From positions 5,764,903 to 5,828,902 of the forward strand of contig CM034594.1 in assembly GCA_020091685.1 (NCBI GenBank): a stretch of 64,000 bases of DNA, in the 5' to 3' direction. Shown piece by piece: positions 1-12,900 of this stretch. The stretch's first letter is position 1. Each line of letters starts with the position of its first letter. Made by a program: the position numbers and the translations under genes. The notes under the pieces are model-generated. The model had not been told where the DNA came from. It searched no databases and was given only the letters and a program-made list of their open reading frames with translations. The stretch comes from Lutjanus erythropterus (Eukaryota; Chordata; Actinopteri; Lutjaniformes; Lutjanidae).

Positions 1-689
1 GAACAAAATGTCTAAACAAATCTTGTTGATGGTGTGACATTCCTTGTTAGTGAAATATCCTTTGGGCTCTGCACACTTATCTCGCGATATCACTGATGCT
101 CAGTAGATGAGTACCAAAGGTGTTCTGGACACCCACTGCAGAGTCCTCCTGTCCTTAGCCGTGCACATCCTATGCCAGTTTTTGATGTTTCCAGACAGGA
201 TGCTTTCTATTGCTCCTCTGAAAAAGTTAACAAGTCTCTCTGACCTCTAAAGGAATCTGAAATAGCATGAAACCAGCTTTATAACCTTGAGCCCATGCAG
301 GAGCACTGAAGGTTGTGGAGCTGCCGGTTATTTACTGACTGCTCTCTCCTGTGAGAGGACAGGATGGAGTATTTTGTGTTCAGAGATCAGTGGGCTGAAC
401 AGGAAATTCCATAAAATCTTTCAATGTTGAGAAAGTTTGGCATCACCTGAGTTGTTTAGCTTTAATATTCTGGTCCTGAAAAAGTTTGGCTGGAGTACAG
501 ATGCAGTTGCTATTGGTTTGTTCCAACATTCCACCATTTTTACCTGCTTTTAATACTATTCCCTCATTTTCGTCCCATTACCATCACAGAAAATCTAATT
601 TACATTATATTGATAGTATTTAGTGGTAAAAAAAAACCCAAAAAAACCAAACTACTAACCAAAATCAACACAATATGAAAGTCTGTAGG

Positions 690-1075
690 GCGGCACGGTG
701 GTGCAGTGGTTAGCACTGCCGCCTCACAGCAAGAAGGTCCTGAGTTTGATCCCCCAGCTCCCTGGCTGGGGCAGGGCCTTTCTGTGCGGAGTTTGCATGT
801 TCTCCCCGTGTCTGTGTGGGTTCTCTCCAGGTTCTCCGGCTTCCTCCCACAGTCCAAAGACATGCATGCTAGGTTAATTGGTGACTCAAAATTGCCCGTA
901 GGTGTGAATGTGAGTGTGAGTGGTTGTCTGTCTATGTGTCAGCCCTGCGATGAACTGGCGACTTGTCCAGGGTGAACCCCGCCTCTCACCCAATGCCAGC
1001 TGGGATAGGCTCCAGCAGCCCGCGACCCTTACGGACTAAGCGGTTACAGAAAATGAATGAATGAATGAATGTCTG
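690..1075 (+). repeat. tRNA-like SINE-type repeat with (GAAT)n tail
   Basis: Starts with GGGCGGCACGGTGGTGCAGT, which contains a Pol III box-A-like TGGTGCAGTGG. A box-B-like GAGTTTGATCCCC follows about 40 bases later. The element ends in a simple (GAAT)n tail. This head is familiar from many fish genomes. A decayed copy sits at 62748-63015. The family name is not asserted. Confidence 0.7.
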
Positions 1076-1559
1076 TGGTAAAAGCTTGGAAGGACCACTA
1101 TGTAGTATTAAGTGGCATCTAGCTGTGAGCTTTCAGATCGCAAACAGTTCAACATGTTGGACTCATGAAAGAGGACCCTTAAGCAGATTTTTAAAAAAAG
1201 ATCACAAAAACACACAACATACTCCAAAACCACTTGAAGTAATGCACTCATATGTTACTTAAGCAAAAGTATTAATATCAAAATTACTCCACAGTATAAA
1301 ATGCAAATATATTCATAAGCAGAATGTTATCGTAATAAATATACATCATATTTATGTTATATATGCTGTAGTATTGAATGATCATTACTGATAAATTAAC
1401 ACGCCTCTATGCTACAGCTAGCATTCTCCTGCCCTGCTTCCTGTACTGAAGTGTGCTATGAATTAGGTCCGTCTATGTTGAACAGAAAAACACATTATGA
1501 AGATGGTTAAAATATTTATCTGTAAAAGTGACATATATGGTCACATTTTCAGTTATAGC

Positions 1560-1800
1560 TAATGTTAGTGAAATGCTTGCTAACTAGCTAACCAACAGCT
1601 GATGTAGATTATTAAATGCTAGCTAGTTAGCTAGCATTTTTAAACAGTAGCTAACAGCTGACAACTGATGTAGACTAGCTAGCACTTTCCTAGCTAACTA
1701 CCTAGCTAACAATTGATTTAGATTATCTAGCTAGTTAGAACTGTTATTGGAGCACAAAAGGAGCAGGACTGAAGGCGGGTCAATTTTACATACTGTTGAG
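1560..1800. repeat. Partial copy of the GCTAGCTAG fold-back repeat family
   Basis: Contains the family's central palindrome (repeated TAGCTAG/CTAGCTA, with TGATGTAGATTA between) and its right end, ATTGGAGCACAAAAGGAGCAGGACT. The same ends occur in the copies at 29750-30420 and 42630-44740. The left end is missing or diverged here. Confidence 0.6.
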
Positions 1801-2084
1801 TAGTTACATCTAAAACAATGTATTGTACTTTATAACGTGATGGTACAGTTGTATTTGTAAAGTCACTAGAAACATAAGATAAACGTAGTGATTTCCCTCA
1901 AGTAGAGTAAAATTACCTTTAAATTGTACGGTGCAAACTAAATGATGTTTGTTACTTTGAACTGCTTACAGTATCACAGTTGTAAAAGGGTCTAGTACGC
2001 TCAATTCAAAACCCCAGTCTACAGAATCTAGTTCAATGGTTTGTCTGCACTTGACAGATATAAGACCATCAGTCTTTTTTTGAT

Positions 2085-2815
2085 AGTGAATAGCGTTGAA
2101 CAGATTATGTACATATACCACCATTCACCATAGTTTCCACTCCAGTGCCCATACCTTTAGTCCCAGGAAATATTTTTCAAGGAACTAAAGGTTCCTTTAG
2201 CCCATTGTTGTGTACATTTCTACTGCAGTATGAGACACGCAGAGAATAGGCAAATTAGTCTGCTGACATTTGAAGACGTGCCAGGTGCTGTTACACCTCA
2301 TTTTTGCACACTATATAAAGTGATGGATAGGCATCATTATTTGTGTGACACTGCAACAACAGTAAGACTCTATCATCAATCCATCTGTCATATGCTTTCT
2401 TCTGTAATTCCATGCTATTTTATTTTATTTATTTTACAGGGACAACACATGTAGGCATTGTTACATTTAAGTACAAAATACAATTGATGCAATGTACATC
2501 CGACTTATAGCTATAGGCAGTTTGCAGTCCTTATCCCTGGTTAGGTAAGGGATAAAATAAAAGATATAACCCTCTAAGCACAGTGAACCAAAAACAAACT
2601 GGTTTGATGCTGCAGATTATTTAGAATGATGGCTAAAATAAACAAGTACTCCATCGATCAGAAATGTTCAGCGCTGTAAGTCCCACCTCCAAAGTTCCTG
2701 TACTTTTGTAAAGTACTACCACCTGAATGCTTATTAATTATGCCCTGGTCCTCCAAACGTTCCTAGTTCCCAGGAAAAGGTTCCTGTGTTGAAAACACAC
2801 CTCATGCTGTAATGG
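2085..2815. repeat. Probable interspersed repeat with fragments of AGTCCCAGGAA / TTCCTAGTTCCCAGG
   Basis: Two inward-facing blocks (about 2140-2225 and 2690-2800) both hold GTTCCT and CCCAGGAA motifs with nearby TGTGTACATTTC or GAAAACACACC, which suggests decayed terminal inverted repeats. No gene-like frame with splice sites was seen between them. Confidence 0.35.
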
Positions 2816-3459
2816 TACCTCTAGATACAGTCATCCCAGCTGAAGGAAACAGTTAAGCTACATGTGCTAAAATTCACCAGTGAGGGTATGAGCTACTCAT
2901 GCAGTTTTATTACAACAAATACACACACCCCCCGCTCTTTTCTGTAATTCTACAGTTGATATTGGTTTACTATTATGTCAACAGAACACTCTATAACAGG
3001 CCAAAATCTAAGCAGGCCAACATCTGCATACCATACTGTAAACAATACTGTTTTAGTAGAGAGCAGGAAATCTTTAAAACCACGCAATCACAAAGCCCTT
3101 ACAGGCTCGGAGCGGAGGCTCCTATTAACAGGGGGGAAAACAGAAAGAACATAATGTTCTGAGAGGGAATTCAGTGGGAGTCACAAATCTGATTCTGATG
3201 ATTTCCAGTGAACCTTTCAAATGAGCACTATGTTGCAACTTCCACAGAGCTGCATCTATTATTTCAGGAGACCTTTATCTGTGAGTAGTATGCATAATAA
3301 AGCTAATGAGTAAGAACTTGTGGCATCAGTGTGGGAGAGACTTGGATGCATGAGCTTCCAGATAAAATCAAATATCTGCAGCTTGTTTGGGCTTGTTACA
3401 CAACTGGAATTGCAGCTGGGCAACATGTCACCTACAAAAAAATCTGCAATATTGGCAGA

Positions 3460-3850
3460 GGTGGCAAAAGTATGTATTCTTTACTCAAGTATAAGTACTT
3501 GTTACATCTTTGACATTGTTTTTGTCTTGTACCATCTTTTATGTAATTTCAAGACATTGTTTTCATTGTTTTTTTTCTTTCACATTGTTTCTGTCTTGTT
3601 ACATCTGTTATGTGTGATAAGCACCACAGGATACACTCAGGAACTGTCTTTTTGTGTTATTGCCCCAGTTATTTAGGTTGCAATCAGTCCTGGAATGCAT
3701 TAAACTTAAGTAACAAGACTGAGTAGAAAGTACAGATAATTGTGTTAACACATAGCAAAAAGCAAAAAGTTGTCAGAAAAACTAATACTCAAGTAAAGTA
3801 CAGATACTTGAAAAATCTACTTAAATAACTAAGTATTTGTACTTGGCCTT
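3460..3850. repeat. Interspersed repeat with ACTCAAGTA/TACTTG ends
   Basis: The left end reads GGTGGCAAAAGTATG...TTTACTCAAGTATAAGTACT. The right end carries ACTCAAGTAAAGTACAGA...AAGTATTTGTACTTGGCC. The two ends are roughly inverted copies of one another. Related sequence occurs at 16240-17030 and 53088-53180, so this is a dispersed family, probably a non-autonomous DNA element. Confidence 0.55.
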
Positions 3851-3986
3851 GTTTTATGTGCATCATGTATGACTTCATCAGTTAATAATCTAACCATGCC
3901 CATGCCAGTACCACACTATATTGAGCAACTGCATTGACACTGAGAAACACGATGTGTCTCTTCCACAGAAAAGAAATCCAGTTTAC

Positions 3987-6900
3987 CTGGTAAAAGAAGG
4001 AGTTTCTGAAGGCGTTGTTGACGTAGTTGTTGTTTGGCAGACTAGCTGCTATCTGAAGTGAAATGACTGGAGTCTGTTGGAAAAGGGAACAACAATCCAC
4101 ACTTTTTATTATAGTTTGCCCACTGAAGGTCAGCCTGTTGTAAAAGGGAAATATGTCTAGGTATTAATATTACAGAGAATAATTAAAAAAATAAAAATAA
4201 ATATAGTTTAAAACCCCAGAGTTCTCACACCAAAGGCCAAGTCACCTTTGGTTTTTAACTGGGCTGCAGGGATAGTTAGAGGGTTTCCTGTCAGAGAACC
4301 TCAGGCTGCACAGAGGCTCATATGAAATTAAAGTTTAAAAGATAGCTTTGGACCAGGCCACTCAAAGCCTCGGAATTGAAAAGCAAAGGCAATTAAAAAA
4401 GAATGAGCAACAAGGTTGAAAGTAAGAGCAAAACTTTGGCACCAACCAGTTTTAGATTATTCAATGTGTGCATCAGATATAGTCCATGCTGGTAGACCAG
4501 GAACTCTCTGGGATTAAGGACTGACAGGTCCAAAGGGATCAGCTCTCCCTCACACTCCCACTGAGCATCAAGGACATCCAGGAAACTCTTGCCTCTGTCT
4601 GGACAAAACACATAACAGAATGGTACTGTCATTACTGCAAACTCAAACAAAATAAAAATCTTAATGAAACATGTTCATATCGATAGTCAGTGTGTTGCTT
4701 TACAGTTGATCAACATGGTCAATGCAACAGTACAGCTGTGGACAGGGACAGCAGCAAAATATATCAAGGGCACCTAAAAAGATCAGTATCAGTTTAAGTG
4801 TAGACTATATCAAGAATATTGTCAGCACTTGTACCTTGTAGTCAGACAGCTAATTCCAACAGGATACTGCTGTTGTATACAGCTCCACTGGTAAAAACAG
4901 TAACATCTACCACTGCCTGGGTCTGGACATTTGTCTGAGTTGTTGTGTGACTGTGGTGAATCTGAACTTGCCCTTTAAAACACTGAAGTCAAACAATGAC
5001 ACAAACAAACCAATCAAGGCAGCGGTAGACCAGCAACTCCCATATTCTGCAAGGTAAAATGATTGATTTTGCCAGTGGAGTTCAGTTGGTTTGGAGAGAG
5101 CCATATTTGGCTTATATAACAACAGTTTCCATTCAGAAAAGGCTGTCTGATGGCAAAATAAAGTGTTGAAAATGTTCTAAATATAGTGTACACAGGGATA
5201 GCTCACTAAAAATTGAAAATGCAGTCATTATCTACTAACGCTCATGCTGATTAAAGGTCAGGGTTAATTTTAGCCCACAAACCACTGCAGGAGTTTCACA
5301 GGACAACAGCATTGCAGTTGTAAACAATTTAAGTGAATGATGACCAGTTTTCAGACTTAAAAAAGCAGTTCAGTTCTTTTTTTCTTGATCACTATTCACT
5401 TCTGCAATGCTGTTTTCCACTGAAACTTCAGCAGTGTTTTGTAAACTAAAGAACTAAACCTGAACTTCAGTTAACATGAGGGTGAGTAGACAACGACTGA
5501 ATTTTCATTCTTGAGTGAATTTTCCCTTTAACTGATAAGGTATGAGTGTAAAGTGTAGGTGGTCTTTTTTTTCTATTATATATTTTGCTGCTGACTGCGT
5601 CCACAGCAGTGCATTGCTTAGGTTGCACCAGTACTCCTACTACTTCTCCAAACTGCCAACTTCCACCTACTGTAGGTAATACACTGACTATCAATAAGTA
5701 CCTCATACAACCAAACTTAAAACAATCCAAATTATTCTTTTAATGCAGAAAAGTTGTAAAGCCATTTCACTGAAAACTACAAACATCACACTCATGTTGT
5801 CATTAGGGTAAAAGTTGAGGGATCATGAAAGTCAGCAGGCTGCATCCCGTGAAAACTGCAAATATCTGGACAAAATTTCAGCAATCCAACCAATATTTGT
5901 TGAGACATTTTATCTTTACCAGAACAGTGGACCAAAAAATGGACATAACCACACCACTAGTGTAGCAAATAAAAAAACACCAAGATGTATTTTTTCCTAC
6001 AGCCTTTGATAGTGCCTCTAGACAGATCTTATGAGAACTGAATCAAACCCCAGAAACTCCCTGAAGCCAAACAAACTAAGACATGCCTTAACGCTTGAGA
6101 CTCAGAAAATGTCTACCATATGGGTGTAATCAAGGCTCTGGAGAGTGAGGCTGAAAAAACATGCCGTCTGTGCTGAAATCTAAAGAATGCACAGTACTTA
6201 AACAAGGTTGTAATCTGCCCTTTTCTCAAAAGCACACTTTCAAATTATGGGATGCTTATTCAGTATTCATAAATATAAAATACACTCAGAGAAATCAAGC
6301 CTATATTCAAGTTTTTTCCATGTAGGTTTGATTTTGAGCGGAAATATCTTTGATGTGTGTTTTATGCTTGATTATCTATGAATGCATGATGATTATGCTG
6401 TCTAGCGTGTGTGTACAGTTCATATGTGAGTTTCTGCATTGAGTTGGTGCCTGTACATGCATTAATCAAAAAAAGGCAACCCCAAATGTACCCAACCTAC
6501 CAGGGAGCTCTCCTCTAATAAGCCCTGCCCCACAAGCCCAGTCCCTCAACTGTAGCTGCACCCCCTTCAACATCTGGAACAGAGGAGAAAGCACCAGCAG
6601 TTTGCTCCACTCCTCTTCTGTGGAATAAAAAAAAATATGGATGGATGATTAACGTGAGACAACACATCACAAGCTGTAAATGTGTTATATTACATTAGAT
6701 GTTACCTGGAATTGTAGGGACAGAAATGTGCGCAGGCTGAGCAGACTCTTTCATCGGCTGGCTCTCTGTTGGGAAATTAAGATCAGAATTACTTGTTGTC
6801 ATCAAGGGAATAGATCAACATTTGGGGAAATGTTCTCATTCATTTTCTTCCCAAGAGATTAATCATGAAATTGATACCATTCTCACATATGTCTTTTCAG

Positions 6901-9900
6901 TATAAAGCTACAGCCAGTAGCCAGTTGCACACCAACCATGTAGAGGGGGAACGGCTATCCTGGGTTTGCCATAAGGTAACAACATGTGCCTGCCAGCACA
7001 TCTAAAGCATTACAGTGTACTGACTGCAAAAAAGCAAAGTGTAAAAAAAGACCATTTGTGGTATTAAGGGTGTTCTGTGCAGGTCTATGTCAGGTCAGGT
7101 GCAGTGACTCCCTGGAGCCTCCACTGGTTGATGAAAAACTTTGTGCTTACAACAAAACTAAAATATGCCGCTGTTCCCTTCCTACTGTTCCAACTGTCGT
7201 AAAACTTGACATTTTAACAGAGGGCATAAAACACTGGCATAAACACTCTATGTGGTTATTTAAGGTCACATCCGTTACAGGAGGGAAATCATCAGTGCGA
7301 CTCTCTGTGTTGCTCACTTCTATGAACCACTGGAAAACCAGGTTATTTAGGTGTGATGCAAACTTGCAGCAGAAAGAGAGAGCGAGAATGAGAGAAAGCG
7401 CTCACGTGTACAAGCGCAGGACAGGGAGCGTGCGAATATGGACAGAAGAGTTGAAAACGTGATATCAACTTCCTTTGATCATGAAGCCTATCTGTACTGT
7501 AGGATCTTGTAAGTCATTATAATGAGAAACCTTCTCAAAATAATGACAGAGATAAGTCATGTCATGAAGACTCTCAGTCATCCACGTCATTGCATTCGTT
7601 GAAGGGTTATTGCAGGCAAGAGGAATCATCCAAGAGACTACAGTTCTAACTGACTAGTGAGAAGTTTCACACTTTTAACCCACCATTGTATGTGGTGACT
7701 GAATGAACCATCTGTCTACCACACTTAACATGGGCTGACCTCAACCAATCAGATCAAACTCTTGCCGGAGCCAGGTGAGAGAAGAGCAAAAACATTCTTT
7801 CTATTGAGAAATATCCTCAGTGCCGTTCTGTTCTCTTCTTTCAGTGAAGAAACACTCTCCAGTTCTGATATAACTGATGCTATCGCAGTATCTAACCTCT
7901 TCAGGAGCCGGCATTGTTTGTTCGAGACAAGTCGCTCGTAGCTGCCAGTAGTCCCTCCTAAGATGCTGATTGGACCACTCTTAGTGAGGACACAAACAGT
8001 TAACTTGAAGCCAAGATGGATTGTCACATGATCTCATGATCTAGTGAATCCAGCTGCCTGGCAAGATAAAGGTCAGGTGGCCGTGCCTCTAAAAATTATG
8101 AAATTCCAGGCTTGCCCCCTACATTTTGTATGGTGTAAAGTTTCTTTGATAACTTAGTGTCTAGCCATGGTAATGAAAGTCAGCCTACAAGCAAACAGTA
8201 AGACATCAACTTTGTTCCAATTAAAAATGATAAAATTAAGAATACATTCATTACTCTCTAGCCAGCTTGCCAAGTTAAAGTTATTGTTGCAATGTTCAGT
8301 TTAATTCATTTGAAATCAAAACACAAGAAAACATTGGTGGGTAACATAGCTAACTGGAAAAGTGTGTGTTTTCATTTAGTTATGAACAGTGTGTGTTTTG
8401 GTGGTTACACTGGGAGTGTTTGGCTATATTGCGAGGCAGCTGGTTTGTGTCCATTTATGTCCACACCAAAAGTGGTGCGGCAAATCAGCGCCCTAGGGGG
8501 GACTATTGGCAGCTACAGGCATGGTATTAGGTGTGACAACAGTGAGAGTGGATGCATGGAAATGACTTCTCTTGAACAAAAGATGGCAGCTCCTGAAGAG
8601 GTTAGCATAGATACTGCAATTGCATCAGTTACATCAGAACTGGAGAGTATTTCTTCACTGAAAGAAGATCAGAGAGCAGCACTGAAGGCACTTCTCCATG
8701 GAAAAGATGTTTTCGTTCTTCTCCTGATTTATTTTGGCAAGACTTAGATGTGACTGGTTTAAGTCCAATCACCTGCCAAGTGTTTTTTTTTTTTTTTTTT
8801 TTTTGGAAAGTGTCTACCCTTTTTCAAACAGTTTCTAAGGACAGCTTAGTGTTTGGTGGCTGCAAACAAAATCTTGTTCAAGGTCACCAAAATCCTGTTT
8901 TTACACTTTGGTTTTTGTACTTTTAGAGAGAGCCAGTCTCGCTTTGTCCCCCGACCTACACCCCCATTTTGTACAGATAGAATCATGAGCCTAAATTCCT
9001 TCTATGTGTATGTATGGATGTGTTAGTGTCTCTCTGTCCTTTCCTGGATATCTATCACCAGAATCTAGCAAAGAACATGCAGTGGGTTCATACAGTGTAG
9101 TTTGCTCACACACAGCACTGCACAGAGCACAACACAGGAAAACAAGGGTGAAAGGGGTCTACTTTCAATACTACATCATTTGTGTAGGATCTTACCCTGG
9201 GAGTGGACACCAGAGGACGCGGTGTGTCTCTGTGAGTTGTGTGTGGGTGCTGAGCTGGCCTGCAGACACATGTCCTGGGATTGAGCTAAATGAACAGGAT
9301 CCCTCAAAGACTGGGTGGAGATTCCTTCAGAAACACAAACTGTCAAAGAACTTTTAAACAAAACTGAGAAATGGAGCCAATTCGTGTGAAAAAGTAATCT
9401 CCTCAAGCAGCTGTGAGGCTTTGAGCTTTTGGAAATTTAGTTCTCTACAGACCTTAGACACATTTTGTTGAATTAATGCATTTTACTTTAGGGGGCTATA
9501 GTTTTGATAGAAACATGAACTATTGCTTTCTCATTGTTAAACTTGCCCTAGTGGTTTCTGTAGCTGCACATATGCAAGCTATGTCCTAGGATAAGCAACA
9601 TTATATTCAACACTTCAACACAAATAAAAACCTGATTTTTCACTAATCTTCTTCTACTCCATTTCTAACAAACAAGAAAAGAAACATAACAACAGCCTGG
9701 GGCTATTTCTTACCCCTTGACACATCAATATGCTGAATTTCTACCAGCATAATGTCTGCTTCCCTTCTCACTGCTCTATCCTGCTGCGTTTTAATACTTC
9801 ACATGCCTTCTACACACATATAGACATTTTATCACAGGGCTTGAGTGGCTTTACGTGCACATACCTTTCACCACAGGCACAGATGCTGTCCAGACTCTAG

Positions 9901-9939
9901 AGGCTGCCTCCAACCCATACGCCTGCTTTGTTGACAAAC
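3987..9939 (-). CDS. Exons 26-31 of the large gene: C-terminal region seen so far (residues 1422-1628)
   Basis: Exons at 9865-9939, 9196-9324, 6706-6765, 6501-6617, 4447-4598 and 3987-4073. The small exons 26-29 are all phase 1-1 and of low complexity (Ser, Thr, Gln, His rich), which suggests a flexible linker. Exon 29 is helical. Exon 30 has an acidic W-E-C-E-G-E-L segment. Exon 31 ends S-F-F-Y-Q on a donor (GTAAAC). If that intron were kept, 34 more codons would follow before TAA at about 3882, but they look non-coding. I could not find the true terminal exon in 1-3900; it may lie outside the window. Exons 26-28 are the least certain because they are short. Confidence 0.65.
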
Positions 9940-12900
9940 CTGAAACATGTCAAACTTGAAGGATAAGCCTGATAATGTTCTACACTTTTCTTATTGTCAA
10001 CAAATCAACAACACATTGACTAAGAAGTACTGTCTGTTTAGTCAAAGCCTGATGAAGCCTGAACTGTAGTTAATTATTCAAGACCAAAGACCTCCATTTA
10101 ACACATATGTAAGCCTCATTAGGTGACATGTTCTTTCATTACAATGAATATGAGTGTTGTAATTGGTTAAAAGTCAATCCCAAATACACTGCCCTGCTAT
10201 CATGAATAACGACACTTCACTAAAGCACCAAATGTGCATTAATACACAGCTGAAAACAGTCCCTTTTTAGAAAAATTGTGTTTTTTAATTAAAGAGATCA
10301 CTGGGCTTTGTTTTGGTCTTTTCATAGTATTCGTTGACAAAAAGAGAAAAACAGAATAAGACCAGACTGACCCTTCAACCAGAATAACACAAAGTGTGGG
10401 AAAAAGTTGATAATGGCTTGCCAAGAGAAAGAGAGGCAGAAATGTCATTATTAAATGAGGAATAGTACTTTCTCCAGGGGCCGTATTACAGATATTTCCC
10501 CTTAACTTTAAATTTAAGATGGAGTCTAAGATAGGATTTCTCCCAATTTGGTATAACAGAAGCAACCTCAGGAATTCTATTTTGCGTCATCCGATCTTAT
10601 TTCAGGTTACGAAATCAGCAGCACCAGGTGAGAACCAGGCGCGGTGTTATGGGTGGGCCCGGGTGCACCCACTTTTACAACTGGCCCGCCTTAAATAACT
10701 GAGAGAACATACATTTTCTGAACTTTTGTTTTTAATTATTTAAATCAGCATTTAATTCACCCTTAAGACAAAAAGAAGTTTCCATTTGAAAAAAAGACAA
10801 CATTTATTTGGCTATTTTAACATGTGAGGTCTGGACCAATCACAACAGGCCATTATTCATCACCCCAGACGTGTTATGCTTGCGCATGCAAGTCACACTA
10901 TGGTTTGTTTAGCAGAAAATAATGACCGGTATACTGAAGAAAGCATATCATTGTCTTATTTTATACATGCAAATGCATTTGTCATCGACACTAGAACTGT
11001 AACTAGAAATGTAAACAATATGGGAGGTAGAGCTGAATATTTCTGCCTGACTTGACTGTCTTCAGATCACCTTAACAGCAGTAAAGTTTATGAATGAACA
11101 GCGCATCGCACCGCGCTCTCTCTCCTGTTAAAAGTCAATGTAGCTCACTCATTATTCTTATCGCTCCATTTCTCCTTACAATCAATTTAAAGTGTCAAAC
11201 GAAAATGCATTAAAAGGAATTAAAATGTCAGTTTTCTTAATGAATTGATGTATTGATCTACTTGATCAATAGCGAAAATATAAATAATGAGATATCCTGT
11301 GCCACTTGAAATAAATAGAAACTGCCATGGTGAAATAATAAGCTATCTCGGCACTGAAGCTGTTTTTTAAAAGGATTTTAAAACTGTGTCATGATCACCT
11401 GGAACACTAGTCGCCCTCCACAGCATGATACCAGTCATTTTTGTTAAAGTGAGATTACCAGTTGGAAACAGTGTTAGCTTTTGTAATTAAAAGGCCCACT
11501 AAAAGTTACTGTGGCCCACCCAAAATTGAAATCCTGGGGCCGTGCCTGGTGAGAGGGCCAAGTGATGTGTATGCTAGAGCATGTCAGGCTGTTTATTTAT
11601 TTTTATTTATTTATGTATGAGAGGTGATTAAGCACTGAGATGAGTTTGACATATATTGGTCTAATTTCATACAAATGCAACATTTGACATGATAAACTTT
11701 GAAAGGAATATCATTTGTTTGGAGGACTAACTGAAGCATTAATGAGTATTATACTGTATGTCAGAAATATTCAATACTTTTGGGGTTGATGTATTTAACT
11801 GTCTCACGCCTGGGTTCCTTGCATCCAGAGAGAGACAAGCAAAAGTAACAATGTGCAATGGTAGAGGACATATGTATGTTGATAACAATAAAATATGTTT
11901 ACTCTAAATAAATGCATCTATGTGTAAAGAGGGAAATATATATTATACTTTCGTCCCTGCTCTTCCTTACTGTTAGTGAACACAACCATTATCTAGCTCA
12001 TAAGATGGTAACAACAACAGGTGGTAAAGTGTTAATTTCAGTTTTCCTTACATTAGGAGAGTTTATTTAAGATTTTGAGGATGCTTGGGATAGAATGCTG
12101 TTAGGGTGCTTGTGTAACACCCTATAAAATCTTCAGTTAGGATAGGAACATTAGCTTTGTGTCAGTTTGCATACTTCTGCACTTATACTTCCTGTTTGAG
12201 TGCAAACATGCGTTCACTTAGACATTTACAGAAAAACAAAGTGCATTGTGAATACCTGGATGTTGTTCTCAAAAATGCCAAAAGGTTGACTGTGGGACAC
12301 TGGACACTTCTCATTCTCAACAGTTGCCATTTCACCTACATAACAGAAGAGTTGGGACTGACAAACCTGTGAACTTAGCAGCCCAGGCAGCTGAGGAAGT
12401 AGCCACAGTGACTATGGTGGCCGTGGTGACCATCGAATTATACTGATAAGTCATGTGTGTATTTTAACAAGTACCCTGTATAAGTTTGTTAAGATTTGGC
12501 GCCGCGAATCAAATCAATTTATTGGTGCACTTTCAGCTGATCTGTCAGCGAGGGAGATTATGGCATATTTTTAACTTCCTGAGAAACGGGCCAAACAAAA
12601 GCAAACAAAATCAGAAAGGCACTTGTGCTGAATGAAGTGAAACTGAACACAAATAAAATTAACAAGTTGGTAGATGTTTTTAGCAAGTGGGAGCAAAACT
12701 CCAGCCAGCTTCAGGTCACCCTCGAAGAAGAAGCTGCAATCAGCATTGACCTTAAGGACGCAACTGACGTCCTCGATTTGACAACTCGACAGCACTACCC
12801 TGTGAATATTCACGCATTATGCGAGTGAGTGCATAGTGTGCAAAGTGTACTACATGACTGTACTAACAGAAGGATCCAAATTGAGGCACAACATTTGACT

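Noticed and set aside
3080-3140. Possible 19-nt micro-exon on the minus strand near 3104-3122
   Set aside because: It has acceptor- and donor-like bases and sits downstream of exon 31, but a 19-nt exon cannot be supported without transcript data.
4907-5122. 71-codon minus-strand frame between exons 29 and 30 of the large gene
   Set aside because: No usable acceptor and donor of the right phase, and the exon chain is already phase-consistent without it.
6986-7462. 158-codon plus-strand open frame
   Set aside because: It lies in an intron of the minus-strand gene, has no recognisable domain and no supporting splice or promoter signals, and its composition is not clearly protein-like.
12625-12828. 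67-codon plus-strand frame with acidic and Leu-rich composition
   Set aside because: It reads somewhat like protein, but no clear acceptor or donor or known domain could be seen. It lies in an intron of the large gene and may be a transposon scrap.
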